A stretch of DNA of 64,000 nt. Origin: Isoetes taiwanensis (lineage: Eukaryota; Streptophyta; Lycopodiopsida; Isoetales; Isoetaceae). The DNA lies in NCBI GenBank assembly GCA_021234155.1, contig JAJEKV010000003.1:13139819-13203818 (forward strand), read 5' to 3'. Positions 1 through 10,860 of the stretch are shown one piece after another; within the stretch, counting starts at the first letter, position 1, and the number at the start of each line of letters is the position of its first letter. Below the pieces are notes generated by a model. The model had not been told where the DNA came from. It saw nothing but the letters and a program-made list of their open reading frames with translations, and ran no database searches. The translations under genes were made by a program, and so were the position numbers.

Positions 1-199
1 TGGAAGACTTGTTTTATTAATTAATCAAGTGTATTGTAACTCTTTTCGCTATTATCATGTAACTTATGAAATGTATTTTGAAATGCTAATTAATGTCTTA
101 CCATGATCTTGACTTGTAAATGGAATTTTCATATAATTTCTTTTACGCCTAACATCAATTGTAAGAAGGAATGATTAATGTGTAACCCAAATAACAAGT

Positions 200-1602
200 A
201 TTGATGATCAATCCTTGCAGCAAGGAACTCCGGCTCAGGTCTTCAAGGCCACGGCCGTCAACATCAGTGGATACCCAGGAACCTATTCGGACGTGATCAG
301 AATGACAACAACGACGATATGACGCCGGAAGCAATCAACGCGAGGCTCGTCCAGATGAGGAACCAGATGCACCAGCTGATCCATCCACCCCATTGATGAA
401 TGCCCAAGAATATGCACCTGCTCCACCACCACCTCCACCGCTACCTCAGCAAGGCATCGAGGAGGGTCCACAGCAGGAAGGGCAAGATAATCAGGGGAAT
501 GTCAGAGACAGGAAGAGGAAAAGGAGAAACAGAAGATCTCCAACTCCACCTAGCTCCAGCTCATCAGACACTTCCGCATACCATGACAGCTTCTAGCTCG
601 AAAAGTGAGTCCGACACTCCACGTAAGAGCCGTGGCAAGGAAGGCGATGACTATCGGGAAGAAGGTTGACAAAGGCTATGAGCAATGTGTGGAAGACAAG
701 GAAGTTGGGTCGGCCTCGTGAAAGGATAGGTCGGTATGGAAGCAAAAGCATGGCTTGGATCGAAATGGAAGAATTCGCAACTCTTATAGCATGAAGGACA
801 AAGATATAGGGAAAGTTGCTACAAAAACTTGATAGGAGCAGCTAGAATCGGTGGAAAGGCTATGCTAAGTCTAACAAGCTCAAAAGAAACAGTTGCAGAT
901 TCAAGACATTCAGCAAAGCTTTCCGCAAGCATTATGTGCCAAGATCGCACACTAGCAAAAGCAGATCCAAAGAGCTCTATAGGCTGAACCAGGGTACAAT
1001 GTCAGTAGCAAAGTATACAGAGGAATTTATGCGGCTCAGGCTCCATGTTCCCGGGGTATCAGAAAGACAAGCGGTTGACACCTACATCGAAGGGTTGAAT
1101 AGCAATATCAAGAGGCTTGTTAGAGCAATCAACCCAAAGTCAGTGGCAGAAGCCGAAGACAAAGCTATAAGCTTGGAGGAAGCACCATCAACTCCAAAGA
1201 GAAACAAATGGGCCTTCAAGAGTAAAGCTTCAGTGGCGCACTCAAGGGCAATACCGTAGCAAGCAATCACAGCCTACGCCAGGGGGGCGGCATGACATGA
1301 AAGGCCCGTGGTAAGACCTTTGGGGACCGTAAGCCACAGAATGCATCAGGGGGCAGTGTACTGAAGCGTATCCTAGATAGTCTGACGAAAGAGAAGAGAC
1401 AGGAGTGTATCGAGAAGAAGCTTTGTTTCGTGTGCTTCCAAATGACACCGGACACATGATTGCCCATTCGTCATGCAGCCTTTGGCGTGAGCTTATGGAT
1501 TGGGATTCTCCAACGGAAGCGGATGAAGACGACGCACCAAAGATGAGGCCCGTGGACTTCATAGATGGTGAGTGTCATATATGTGCAAACATTGAGTCGT
1601 GA
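200..1602 (+). pseudogene. gypsy gag polyprotein, frameshifted
   Basis: Gag forms the particle shell of the retrotransposon in the cytoplasm. The clearest part is 936-1259, with the retrotransposon-gag core read as LYRLNQGTMSVAKYTEEFMR and, further on, YIEGLN. Upstream (393-670) is a proline-rich then Arg/Lys/Ser-rich stretch in two overlapping frames, which suggests indels. At 1400-1480 half of a CCHC zinc knuckle (LCFVC) lies in one frame and its His/Cys half (GHMIAHSSC) in another, so a frameshift cuts the knuckle. The start codon is not identifiable. Confidence 0.7.
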
Positions 1603-2983
1603 TATTGAGGATCAATCAACAAATATTGCGGCCGATGGGATCATAGATAGTAATCCATATGTAGTCCTCATAGACACAGGTAGCTCTCATAACTTCGCCT
1701 CTCCCAGGCTGGCTGCCCTAATGAAGAATAAGGTATTGAAGTCTAAGCCAAGGCCAGTTGCTATGGCAAATGGCGCCATTCGTCACACTAAGGGGAAGAG
1801 GATCACATTCGACATAGACCTTAGTGGAAGTAAGTGGCCGATGGGAGCAGAAGTCATGGAGATTGGAAGGTATGACCTTATAGTAGGCATGGAATTCTTG
1901 AAGCCAGCCAAAGCCATGATTGATTGTGACCGCAACGAAGTCGCCATGACGGCACCGGACGGCAGCAAATTCATAGTGAAAGGTAAGAAGGCAGCTCTTT
2001 CTATGCAATGTATTTCCTTGAAGCACCTAAGGAAAAGTATAGAAAGAAATAAGGTGGATTATATTTTGAGGTTAGTGGCAATTGAGCCCAATAAGCAGGA
2101 TGGAAGCGATCAAAAGGGGAATCAATTGCCCAGGCCAGTAGCAAGGCTCATCTCAGAATTTAAGGATGTATTCCCGGATGAAATCCGGCAATTACCACCT
2201 TATAGGGGTGTAGAATGTGAAATCACATTAGCTCCAGATGCTAAGCCTACCAGCAAGGCACCTTACAGGATGAGCACCCCAGAATTGATAGAACTCAAGA
2301 AGCAGCTCCAGGAATTGCTTGAGCTTGGGTTTATTAGAGCAAGTGTATCCCCTTTTGGAGCACCTATACTCTTTGTGAAGAAGAGAGATGGGAGCTTAAG
2401 AATGTGCATAGACTACCGCCAGCTCAACAAGCAGACAATAAAGAATAAGTATGCATTGCCAAGGGCAGATGACTTGATGGACCAGCTCCAAGGAGCAAGG
2501 GTATTCTCAAAAATTGACTTAAGGTCAGGGTACCATCAGATAAGAATAAAGGAAGAGGATATCCATAAGACCGCCTTCAGAACGCGGTATGGTCACTTTG
2601 AGTTCACAGTAATGCCCTTTGGGTTGTCGAACGCTCCAGCAACTTTTATGCGCCTCATGAACGACGTCTTCAGGGAATTTCTAGATGAGTTTGTCATTGT
2701 TTTCTTCGACGACATCCTAGTCTACAGCAAGTCCATTGAAGATCATGATCAGCATTTGAGAAGGGTGTTGGAAAAGTTGAGACGGCATCGCTTGTATGGC
2801 AAGCTCTCCAAATGCCACTTTGCTACCCAAAGAGTGGAGTACTTGGGCCATGTAATATCGGCGGAAGGGATTTCCACTGACCCCAAAAAGATTGAAGCAA
2901 AGAGTCGATTGGCCAGCTCCAAGGAATGTAGCGTAAGTAAGAAGCTTTCTTGGGTTAGCGGGATATTACGTAAAAGTTCATGA
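1565..2983 (+). pseudogene. gypsy protease and reverse transcriptase
   Basis: Within this open stretch an aspartic protease is visible near residues 30-110, with the active-site motif [10 protein letters not shown]. Reverse transcriptase follows near residues 200-450. The RT motifs are in order: MCIDYRQLN, the region [27 protein letters not shown], and the catalytic FFDDILVYS. The domain ends with [11 protein letters not shown]. In intact chromoviruses this would be one polyprotein with gag upstream and RNase H downstream. Here the frame is lost near 2910-2985, so the polyprotein is cut. The first Met is probably not a natural start. Confidence 0.92.
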
Positions 2984-2999
2984 AGGACTTTGCTAAGTG

Positions 3000-3808
3000 G
3001 GCGTCCCCTTTGACGGACCTCACTAAGAGCGTTAAGGTGAAAGATTGGAGAGCACATTGGCTAGAGAAAGCCCAAGTTTCCTTTGAGAAGCTCAAGGAGG
3101 CCTTAACATCAGCTCCAAAGGCTCGCCGTCCTTCCGCACCCAAGTAAAGACAAGCTTGTGGCCACGGATGCAAGCAAGATAGCAACAACAGGGCCTTTGA
3201 TGCAAGAAGAAAGGGTAGTCGCCTACGACTCGAAGAAGATGAACGACGCCGAGCAACGCTACCCAACCCACGATCAGGAGCTCCTAGCCATTGTCAGGGC
3301 ACTAAGGATTTGGAGGCACTATTTGCTGGGAAGGAAGTTTCAGTTAGATACTGATCACCAGAGCCTCTAGTATCTTTTCACCCAACCACTCCTCAACCTA
3401 AGGCAAAGGAGGTGGATGGAATTCCTTGAGGAGTACGATTTTGATATAGTATATAAGCCCGGCAAGCTTAATGTTGTGGCAGATGCTCTCTCCAGGAGAC
3501 CGCTTGAGACAAGAAGGCATTGTAACGCGATTTCCACTCTTTCGAGTGAGTTTGGTAAGAAGATTAAGGAGACCCTACCTTTGGATGAAGATTTCAAGGA
3601 AGTATGGGAAAGCCTTTCTAGAGAGGCTAGAACAGATAAGGAACGGGAGGCCTTCAAGCATTATAAGAAGGAAGGCAACCTGTTGTATCACAAGCATAAG
3701 TTGTGTGTGCCCAAATCATCAGGGGTAAGGAAGCTAATTCTTCATGACACACACAACAGCCCAATAGCAGGGCATGCGTTTATGAAGACCTACTTCAAGA
3801 TTCGGTAG
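3000..3808 (+). pseudogene. gypsy RNase H and zinc-binding linker, broken
   Basis: The RNase H region is readable at 3158-3370: VVAYDSKKMNDAEQRYPTHD, then ELLAIVRALRIWRHYLLG and DTDHQSL. An in-frame TAG at 3368-3370 follows, where the family normally continues with a hydrophobic residue. The next frame segment (3416-3808) contains [19 protein letters not shown], the usual end of RNase H. It then enters the H2C2 linker that precedes integrase, ending at another stop. These stops and frame changes show decay. The domain degrades the RNA strand of the RNA-DNA hybrid in working elements. Confidence 0.85.
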
Positions 3809-3910
3809 TTATTTCGGCCCGGGATGAAGAAACAGATAGCCGTGTATATTCGAGTGCCGGTTGTGTCATAAGACCAAAGCGAGCAGCTCCAATTCCAGCG
3901 CTTAGAGCCA

Positions 3911-5038
3911 TTGGCGGTGCCAAATGCTAAGTGGGAGGTCATAAGTATGGATTTTATCACCGGACTCCCTAGAACTCTTCGAGGCAAGGATGCATTGATG
4001 GTTGTCGTAGACAAGTTATCTAAGATGGCACATTTTGTGCCTTGCAGAACTACGGACACCGCATTAGATACTGCCAAGCTATTTGTAAAGGAGATTTTTA
4101 GACTCCATGGCATGCCTCGAGAGATAATTTCAGATAGGGATTCCAAATTTATGAGTGCCTTTTGGCAAGACCTCTTTAGCACGATCCAGACGAAGCTCTC
4201 CATGAGCACGGCATATCATCCCCAAACAGATGGTCAGACGGAGAGGACGAATCGCATCATCGAGGATATGCTTCGAAGCTTTGTGTGGAACAAACAGTCC
4301 AAGTGGGATGAGTACATCCACTTGGTGGAGTTCGCCTACAATAGTGCCAAGCAGGAGTCATCTCAGATGTCTCCTTTTATGGTAAATTACGGGTACCAGT
4401 GCTTAACCCCGGATACTTGGCACAATCCTGTGTCAAAGGTGGAAGTATCACAGCAGATGCTAGGTGATATGCAGCAGCTGGTGGAAGAAGTAAGGGGTTA
4501 CCTCCTAGCAGCAAGAAGTCGGCAAAAGAGTGTGGCCGACAAGCACAGGACCGTAAGAGAGTTCGAAGTAGGCGATAGCGTGTGGTTGAAGATCAAGGTC
4601 AAGCAAGCTAAGCTTCGGATTGGGAGTTGTAAGAAGCTTGCCCCTAGGTGGGCTGGTCCGTTCAAGATTTTGGAGAGAGTGGGTTCCCAAGCCTACAAGT
4701 TGGATCTTCCGGCCCATCTGAAGGTTCACAAGGTTTTCCACGTAAGTTTATTGAAAAGGCACAATCCTAACCCTGAGGAGGTCTTGGATACTCCAACCTT
4801 GTTGGAAATGACGGAAGAGCAAGAGGAAATTGTGCCTGAGTTACTTCTTGATAAGTCATTCAAGAAGACTAGGAGGTCTCAGTTCCTCCAATATTTGGTC
4901 AAGTGGTAGCACTTGCCCGTGGAAGACGCAACTTGGGTATTGAAGCAAGATTTGGAGAAGCAATACCCAGAGTTTATGAAGGAGTTTGATGGGCGAGTCG
5001 TCTCCGACTTGGTCGACCCCGACTTGCCAGGAGGTTAG
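3911..5038 (+). pseudogene. gypsy integrase with C-terminal chromodomain
   Basis: The integrase core shows the DDE residues in MDFITGLP, SDRDSKF and HPQTDGQTERTNR. It is followed by the GPF-type C-terminal segment (WAGPFKI) and KVFHVSLLKRH. A chromodomain begins near 4830 (SQFLQYLVKW). It is interrupted by TAG at 4907-4909 and continues in the same frame as HLPVEDATWVLKQDL to a final stop at 5036-5038. The single in-frame nonsense codon therefore removes most of the chromodomain while the downstream frame is intact. In chromoviruses this domain is thought to steer integration toward particular chromatin marks. Confidence 0.92.
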
Positions 5039-5856
5039 CTTAGTATGCTTCTTAGTTAGCCTCTAGCTCGCGGTGTGTATTCTAGTTAGTGGAATACATA
5101 TGCCGTAATCTTGGAACATGTGGGCGATGATGGGATAAGCCTTTAAGGCGTTCCCTAGGCAACATGCACCAAGAGGTGCGCATGACCACTAGGGTCATGC
5201 GAGAGAGAGAAGGAAAGGCATGGTGTGCGATGATGGGACATCGGTCGGATGCTCCCTATGCCACGATGTGGGGGGCGCACACCTGGCCGTAGGGGGGTCA
5301 TGGTGAAGGTTAAAGTGATCATGTGCAATGATGGGATCGTGAGACGTTCCCTAGCTTAAAACCCTTGGGGCATGATGCACTAGGGGTACTCGGCACCGGG
5401 TAACCGAGTACAAGGTAGCACTTGATCATGGGCAATGATGGGATCATCTTAAATGGTCCTTAAGCTCAAATCCGCAAGGGCCATGATCGAGTGCAAGGTA
5501 TTGGTAAGGGGGGTGGTCCCCTAAAACCACAATTTTATTAATTAGACTAACGTAATGTGCTCCATGTGCAGGCAAGTGAGGAAGAGCATCGAGATGGGGC
5601 GCATTACGAGAAGATGGGGAGAACCATAATTTAGATTATGAACCCTAATAACTCTTATAATAATGTTTTGAATTGTTGTAAGAAGTAACCTTGTTAAGGC
5701 TATATAATTTTGTATAAGTACAAATATAGCCTAAATTTTGACGTTAACTTGTTAATAGGAAGTTGATCGTTTAAAATTAATTGTATGCTCTTGTATTGTT
5801 TTGCAGGATCAAGTAGGCTCGTCACCTTAGCGCAATGCTGAGGGCAGCATTGTCCT
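5039..5856 (+). other. noncoding gypsy 3' region with degenerate repeats
   Basis: No coding sequence is supported between the chromodomain stop and the polypurine tract. The stretch 5100-5500 holds four loosely related units. Each has a GATGATGGGA or CAATGATGGGAT core followed about 25-30 bp later by a CCCT/CCTTA-type motif and a palindromic CATGA segment. They look like old, degenerate ~90-110-bp tandem repeats. Confidence 0.5.
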
Positions 5857-5869
5857 AAGGGGGGGAGAA
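5857..5869 (+). promoter_or_regulatory. polypurine tract of the gypsy element
   Basis: A purine run (TAAGGGGGGGAGAA) lies directly before the LTR start TGTGACG. This is the standard position of the plus-strand primer for reverse transcription. Confidence 0.8.
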
Positions 5870-7509
5870 TGTGACGTTCCAGAGGAATATACGCTATAAA
5901 TACGTATATTCCTGGACCCGTCACCATACAAGTCTACCTAGGTAGCCTTGTATGCCTTAGAAAGTGGCAAGGGGTGCACATCTAAGTTAATTACTTAACT
6001 TAGATAACCTTAGGATAAGACCCATTTCCACATGGCCTTATCCTATTGGGAGACCGCCACACGGCCTAACCCTAGTGGTGCCACATGGCATCCTATGTGG
6101 ACCCACATCTATATTAGCTCTAACCCTAACCCTAAACCTCTTTCCCTGACCTAGCACCGGAACTCTCATCTAAGTGCCCGAAACCCCGCTTTGAGCATCG
6201 CTCGTCATAGCCTAGCTCGAGCAGCAGCCCCGGAAGGTGCGTATGATCGTTGAGGGAGCAAGTCTTCGAACCTCGTCAAGGAGCATGGAGACGCCAGGGA
6301 TGGGAGGAAGCGCTTCTGGAGGAGGTAGATTGAGTAGAGTTCATGTTAGTTCATCTGGAAGTTAGCATTCCAGATGGGTTAGTATTTCGTGTCTAGTGTA
6401 GAGCCACCCTAGAACCATTGTTGAACATCTTGAACCCTAATCAAGGAACCCTAACCGATAGTTAGATATGTATGATTAGGTTAAGATGTTCATATGATAT
6501 TATTCATGATGTTCATGTGATGTTGGTTGATCATGTTGTTCCTCTTGTGTTGGGAAGGGGGTAGAGACCTAGGGCCATATGTAGTATGCTCCTAGTGTAG
6601 ATCCCTTAGTTCCTATTATGTGCCCTGGCATAGGAACCCCACGCCGCTATGGGAGCTATGATGTGACTCAGCACCACACAACGGGCTAGAGGCAAGATGG
6701 AGGGTGGATCCCCGCCGAGTGGGGGCTTCGGGGATCCCACAAAGGGCTAGGCTTATGGTCTGGCCACTTCGTGGTGGGTCGAGCATGGGTCCCACACCTC
6801 CCGGGCTTATGGTGTCGCCCCCCCGCCTCTCAAGAGCTTGCAAGTGTCGCTTTGGCTCTTGTTTCGGGGAGGTTCGGGCTGGCACGAATCGTGTGCCGCC
6901 ACGATTCTCTAGCCAGCCTGTGGAGCCTCTAGACCCCGAAGGGGAGATGCAACCCTTCCTACCTCGTCGCACCAGGGAGATGCAACCGGAGTAGTCCCGA
7001 TGGGTGATGCCATGGGATTGCGTGATCCTGAAGGTTAGAGTCATGCCACAGCCTTGATCTAGCCCATCCGCAAAAAGTATGCAATGGGGAGGGGCGGATG
7101 GAGTGGTCAACCCTAGCCATTGTCTTATGCCAGCCCCGCCATTGTTATGATTCGGTTCTGCTTATCTTGAGGCCTATCCAAATATCGACTTCCTTTCGGC
7201 GTCGGACAGGGTAGGGACCTCTCATGTTTTATGGCATATGAATATGTTCTTTGCATCTATGGATATGCGATTGAGCTACCCTTCGGGGTAGCATATTGTA
7301 TTGTATTGCTAGTTCTGACGTGTTTATGCTTCCGCTGTGATAGGAGCCCATAGGGGAAGGGCGCGCAAGACACCTTCGTGTCCCCTTCCCGCACTACGGA
7401 GCTTCCAGAGTGCGGGATAGACGGAGGGCCTGTGCGGTTGTTGGGCCGGACGGGGGATTTCCTGCCGAGTGTACGGCCGGGCGCCGTATATTTAGCAGGG
7501 AGCGTCACA
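5870..7509 (+). repeat. 3' LTR of the gypsy chromovirus (1640 bp)
   Basis: The LTR starts TGTGACG and ends CGTCACA, a perfect 7-bp terminal inverted repeat. It follows the polypurine tract directly. Two hairpins sit at its left edge: 5883-5893 pairs with 5903-5913 around a CTATAAATA loop, and 5925-5954 is a near-perfect palindrome centred on CTACCTAGGTAG. The middle is GC-rich. Parts of it (for example GGGGAGGGGCGGATGGAGTGG near 7090) recur in the solo LTR at 9202-10854 (inverted) and in 56205-57317 (direct). Open frames inside it are accidental. Confidence 0.9.
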
Positions 7510-7525
7510 CTAGGTTAACATACCC

Positions 7526-7617
7526 CATGGTGGCGTATTTCTACTACGTGACGTGTCAATATATTTATACGCGTATAAATATATTGACACGTCACGTAGT
7601 AGAAATACGCCATCATG
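7526..7617. repeat. 92-bp palindrome without spacer
   Basis: The arms 7526-7571 and 7572-7617 are reverse complements with a single mismatch (7530/7613) and no loop. The centre is TATTTATACGCGTATAAATA. Each arm carries two ACGT-core motifs (TACGTGA, GACGTGTCA) of the kind bound by plant bZIP factors. It begins 17 bp after the end of the gypsy LTR. The arrangement TGACGTGTCA-TATTTATAC also occurs at the edge of the solo LTR at 10801-10852. Confidence 0.95.
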
Positions 7618-7620
7618 TAC

Positions 7621-7790
7621 AATCTCATCGACAGCACAAGCTCCAGGATTCCTCTGTATTTTCTAGTACCAAGGACGAGACCTACATTGTATGGTTTAAG
7701 AATGATCTTCATTTGGATGACCACCCAGTTCTTGCAGCTGCAGCCAGTTATGACGTAGTTGTACCAATGTTCATAAGAATATCAATGTAG
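7621..7790 (+). pseudogene. photolyase/cryptochrome-like N-terminal fragment
   Basis: The + frame reads DETYIVWFKNDLHLDDHP followed by VLAAAASYDVVVPMF. This matches the first beta-strand region of the DNA photolyase/cryptochrome N-terminal domain, usually of the form (I/V)VWF(K/R)NDLR(L/V)DDHP...VVP(L/V)(F/Y). Here the normally conserved Arg of NDLR is His. The frame stops soon after, without the expected FD motif. An AG acceptor lies nearby (CTCCAG at 7640-7645) but no good donor follows. No further photolyase domain was found downstream, so this is either a decayed exon or a captured fragment. The palindrome lies directly upstream. Confidence 0.6.
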
Positions 7791-7980
7791 TATTAGAACA
7801 GGAAGGTACTTTTTTAAAGAAGAGCGAATCCTCTTAATCTTGTATAGATATAAATAAAATGCATCCTTCATTACCCTCGTGTGTAGTGACCAACTGAGAA
7901 GGCTACCTGACCTCGATGCTACTCATTAATAGTAATGTGAAATGTAAATATATACACATGCCGAAGTAATCCTCAGATAG

Positions 7981-8006
<26 letters not shown>
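7981..8006. repeat. poly-T tract (26 nt)
   Basis: Uninterrupted run of T. It could be the reverse complement of a retroposed poly-A tail on the - strand, but no element body is recognisable beside it. Confidence 0.9.
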
Positions 8007-8011
<5 letters not shown>

Positions 8012-8661
8012 CTTTTTTAAAAGTAATAGCTGATTTGGTGCAATGGGGATAAATGTTAAGCTAGAAAATAGCTATAGTTGGTAGACATCCTAAACATGAC
8101 TTTGAACATAACATATTTTCTGATTAAGAAATAACTTGGCAGTTTGCTTCTAACCCTAAAGTTCTTGAGATACTTTTAACGTGAGAAGGGCACATGTAGT
8201 GTAGTTTCCCACTGGCAGCATATTTCTTACCATAACGTTTGTTTCAAAGCTCCGTTTTAGGTGAGATTTAATGCGTTGGAAAGCTCTCTCTGGGTTCTTT
8301 CTGATAGTGGATGATATGATCGTGTTTGGTTAGGTTATCTAGGTTAAAACAGCCATTTTCCGGCCAGGTTTGGTAGGGTTCCACATTCCACCAGTTCATA
8401 CATACATGATTTGTGCTATTGGATATTGTTTTGCAATTTGATTTTCACATATTTTGTCCAGATCTTTGGATTAGGTTTTGAAGATTGATTTGGTTTGCCA
8501 ATCTCCTAGATTTTGTTACTACAAGATATGGCCCATGTAGATTACTGCTTACCCATCTTTATCTAGTTTCTTGTCCACCTATTTTATTCCTTGTCCACTC
8601 TTCTATTTCCAGCTCCTCCATTTTACTTTCGGCCAGTACAACACAACCACAGACGTTTACC
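8007..8661. other. intergenic, nothing recognised
   Basis: AT-rich DNA with no coding signal, RNA gene or repeat that I can support. Confidence 0.6.
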
Positions 8662-9191
8662 ATGAGTCATGAAATCAAGTGCATGGGCAAGGGAGACCTT
8701 AAAGCCAAGAATATGGTAAGAATTCCCTTGAAGGACTCTGAAAGACCATATAATCTACCATTGAAATTCAAATGATCTGTTCCAACACTACTATTATGGA
8801 GACCTCCATCGAGTTACATTAGGGAGCTGGATACAGCTCTTGGAGCTTGTGATAGAATCAGCAAGTAATAGTAATGTTTTCACCATCAGAGCTTGTCACA
8901 ATGCATGCTGATGAGGACAGAATAGACATAGTAGACATGTCCACTCAAACTTTGACTGAGAAGTTGTTGTGCGCCCCCACTTTTAACACAGATATGCTGC
9001 TAGAGGACAACATACACACACAGACCTTAAATCTACATATTGTTGGCATTGCAGAGACGACTGTTTGTCCTGCTATAGATGAGGCAGTATGTTTCTTTAC
9101 CAAGATGATGCATATCCAGGCGGATGCCATCATCTCGGTACAACGGGTTGGAGCAACATGGTTTGACCATCCTTATTACCTCCTAGTCTAG
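8662..9191 (+). other. two short unrecognised open stretches
   Basis: An ATG at 8662 opens a 38-residue frame (MSHEIKCMGKGDLKAKNMVR...) ending at 8775. A second frame, 8874-9191 (first ATG at 8874), encodes 105 residues including CPAIDEAVCFFTKMMH. I recognise no family in either. They could be exons of a decayed gene or chance frames. The second ends just before the solo LTR. Confidence 0.25.
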
Positions 9192-9201
9192 TTCAGAGTG
9201 C

Positions 9202-10854
9202 TGTGATGCTCTCTGAACATATACGGCACTCCGGACGTATACATACAGGGACTTCCCCCTCCCATGGCAATCAGCGCACCATGAGCAGGGCCCTCCGTCT
9301 AACTCGGACCATCCATAGAAAGATGCCCGGGTGAAGGACACGGAGGTGTCATTCGGCCCATGCCTTCAATGGGACTCCTATATCGCGGAAGCGTGAATAC
9401 AAGGTTAGCACACAACATAATCATATAATAAATATCCACCATGAAGGGTGGCACATCCATCCAACTGATGATAACAGAAAAGAAGATGCATCTAATCCTA
9501 AGGAAAACACCCCAAACCCCAGGTTCTACCCCGGCTCAGACTCCTGTGAGGATGGACTGACGGCTCGGTCTCAAGAGATCAGCAGACAGAGATATAACCC
9601 CGGCGCTATCGGCATAGAACAATGGCTAGGGTTGTCCACTCCATCCGCCCCTCCTGTGCACACTTTGCAGATGAGCTGAATCAAGCTATGGCGCCATTGT
9701 AGCCTTCCGGAGATGCAATTCCAAGGCATCACCCTTCGGGACTACTCCGGGTTACATCTCCCTGGTCCGATGAGGCAGGTCAGAGAAGTGTCCCTTCCCA
9801 GAGTCGCAGTGAATCCATGGGTGAGCTAGAGAATACGCATCGCATCACACCCCGCATCCATGCCCGACCTACTCCCCCTAACTTTATCTTCAAAGTACAG
9901 GTGATCACACAACCGTATTCGTGGAGTGTCGGACCCATACCCGCCTGCTTCACCGGGCCGGCCTATCGCCTAGCTCACCGGCAAGGAGTCCCCGTGAGCC
10001 TTTTATGCTCAAAGCAGACCCCACCCCACACTTCATCACTACACGCCCCTTATCCGTGCTTCAATCATGCCATAGATTCCACAGCTCTGGGGATCCCATT
10101 ACCACAGCCGCATCTAATGGGAATAATACAGGCTCTATCTAGGAGCATACTACAATACATGGGCTCAGAGGTCTCTACCCCCCGTAATCCCCCATCTCCG
10201 GAGTGCTAACTAAGCAAAGAACTGCTAAACCATCAACCAAAGCACACACAGAGACTAGAGATAAGAATACTCACCATATCAAACAAGGGTTAGCCTAGCA
10301 GGTAAACCACAGAGAAAAACAGAGAGAGAACACACCACAGAGAGGCGCTACACTATAGATCAACAAAGAAGCCTAACAGAGGCGCTAACCTACTAGAATC
10401 ACAACTAGGCTAACTATGTACTAACCGGAACCATAGCTAGCTCCACTATCCCTCTGGGTCGCCATCCTTCTGGCTGGAACATGGTCGAACAGCATCTCAG
10501 GGTTGGGCAGCATCTCAGGGTTGGGTAGCATCTCCTCCATCTCCAATTGCCCCAAATCGAATTGGGGCAAATTGGGGTGCAACCCCCAATTTGGGTGTCC
10601 CAAATTGGAAACTCTGCCTTGCCCAATCGATTTGGGCCAGGTGACGACTTTAGGTTGGTTAATATTAGCTAATTTAGTATTTTAGCCCTTTTTAATATTA
10701 GATTAAGCCCTAAATTCGAATTAGGGTTTTAGGTTAGGTTTCCACTTTAATAATGAAACCTTAGCTTATGAATAATTAATGTGCCATTAATTATTCATAA
10801 TGACGTGTCATGTATTTATACTAAAAAAGGCGTATAAATATGTGGAACGTCATA
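9202..10854 (-). repeat. solo LTR of a gypsy family related to the first element
   Basis: Read on the - strand it begins TATGACGTTCC and ends AGCATCACA, matching the edges of the LTR at 5870-7509 (TGTGACGTTCC...AGCGTCACA) with transition-like changes. Internal blocks such as the CCGGAGTAGTCCC region and the AGGGGCGGATGGAGTGG region align in inverse orientation. Flanking direct repeats GAGTGC lie at 9196-9201 and 10855-10860. No internal coding region is present, as expected after LTR-LTR recombination. It also holds a 20-bp tandem duplication near 10492-10531 (GCATCTCAGGGTTGGG). Confidence 0.85.
10766..10852. repeat. double hairpin at the edge of the solo LTR
   Basis: 10766-10781 and 10785-10800 are perfect 16-bp inverted repeats around a TGC loop. 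Directly beside them, 10801-10821 and 10830-10852 form an imperfect inverted repeat (TGACGTGTCA...TATTTATAC / GCGTATAAATA...ACGTCA). On the - strand these are the first ~90 bp of the LTR. Confidence 0.85.
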
Positions 10855-10860
10855 GAGTGC

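Larger units (their letters stand above)
1..7509 (+). mobile_element. Ty3/gypsy chromovirus, 5' LTR outside window
   Basis: The order gag - protease - reverse transcriptase - RNase H - integrase - chromodomain, then a polypurine tract and an LTR, is that of a Ty3/gypsy chromovirus. The 5' LTR and primer-binding site would lie left of position 1. Coding is broken by several frameshifts and stops, so this copy is not autonomous. The 3' LTR ends at 7509 and is followed by CTAGG, a candidate 5-bp target duplication whose partner is not visible. Roughly 200 bp at the left edge are untranslated or too decayed to read. Confidence 0.93.

Noticed and set aside
6616-7110. A 164-residue frame on the - strand within the gypsy LTR
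   Set aside because: GC-rich LTR DNA gives chance frames; no domain, and related LTRs do not keep the frame.
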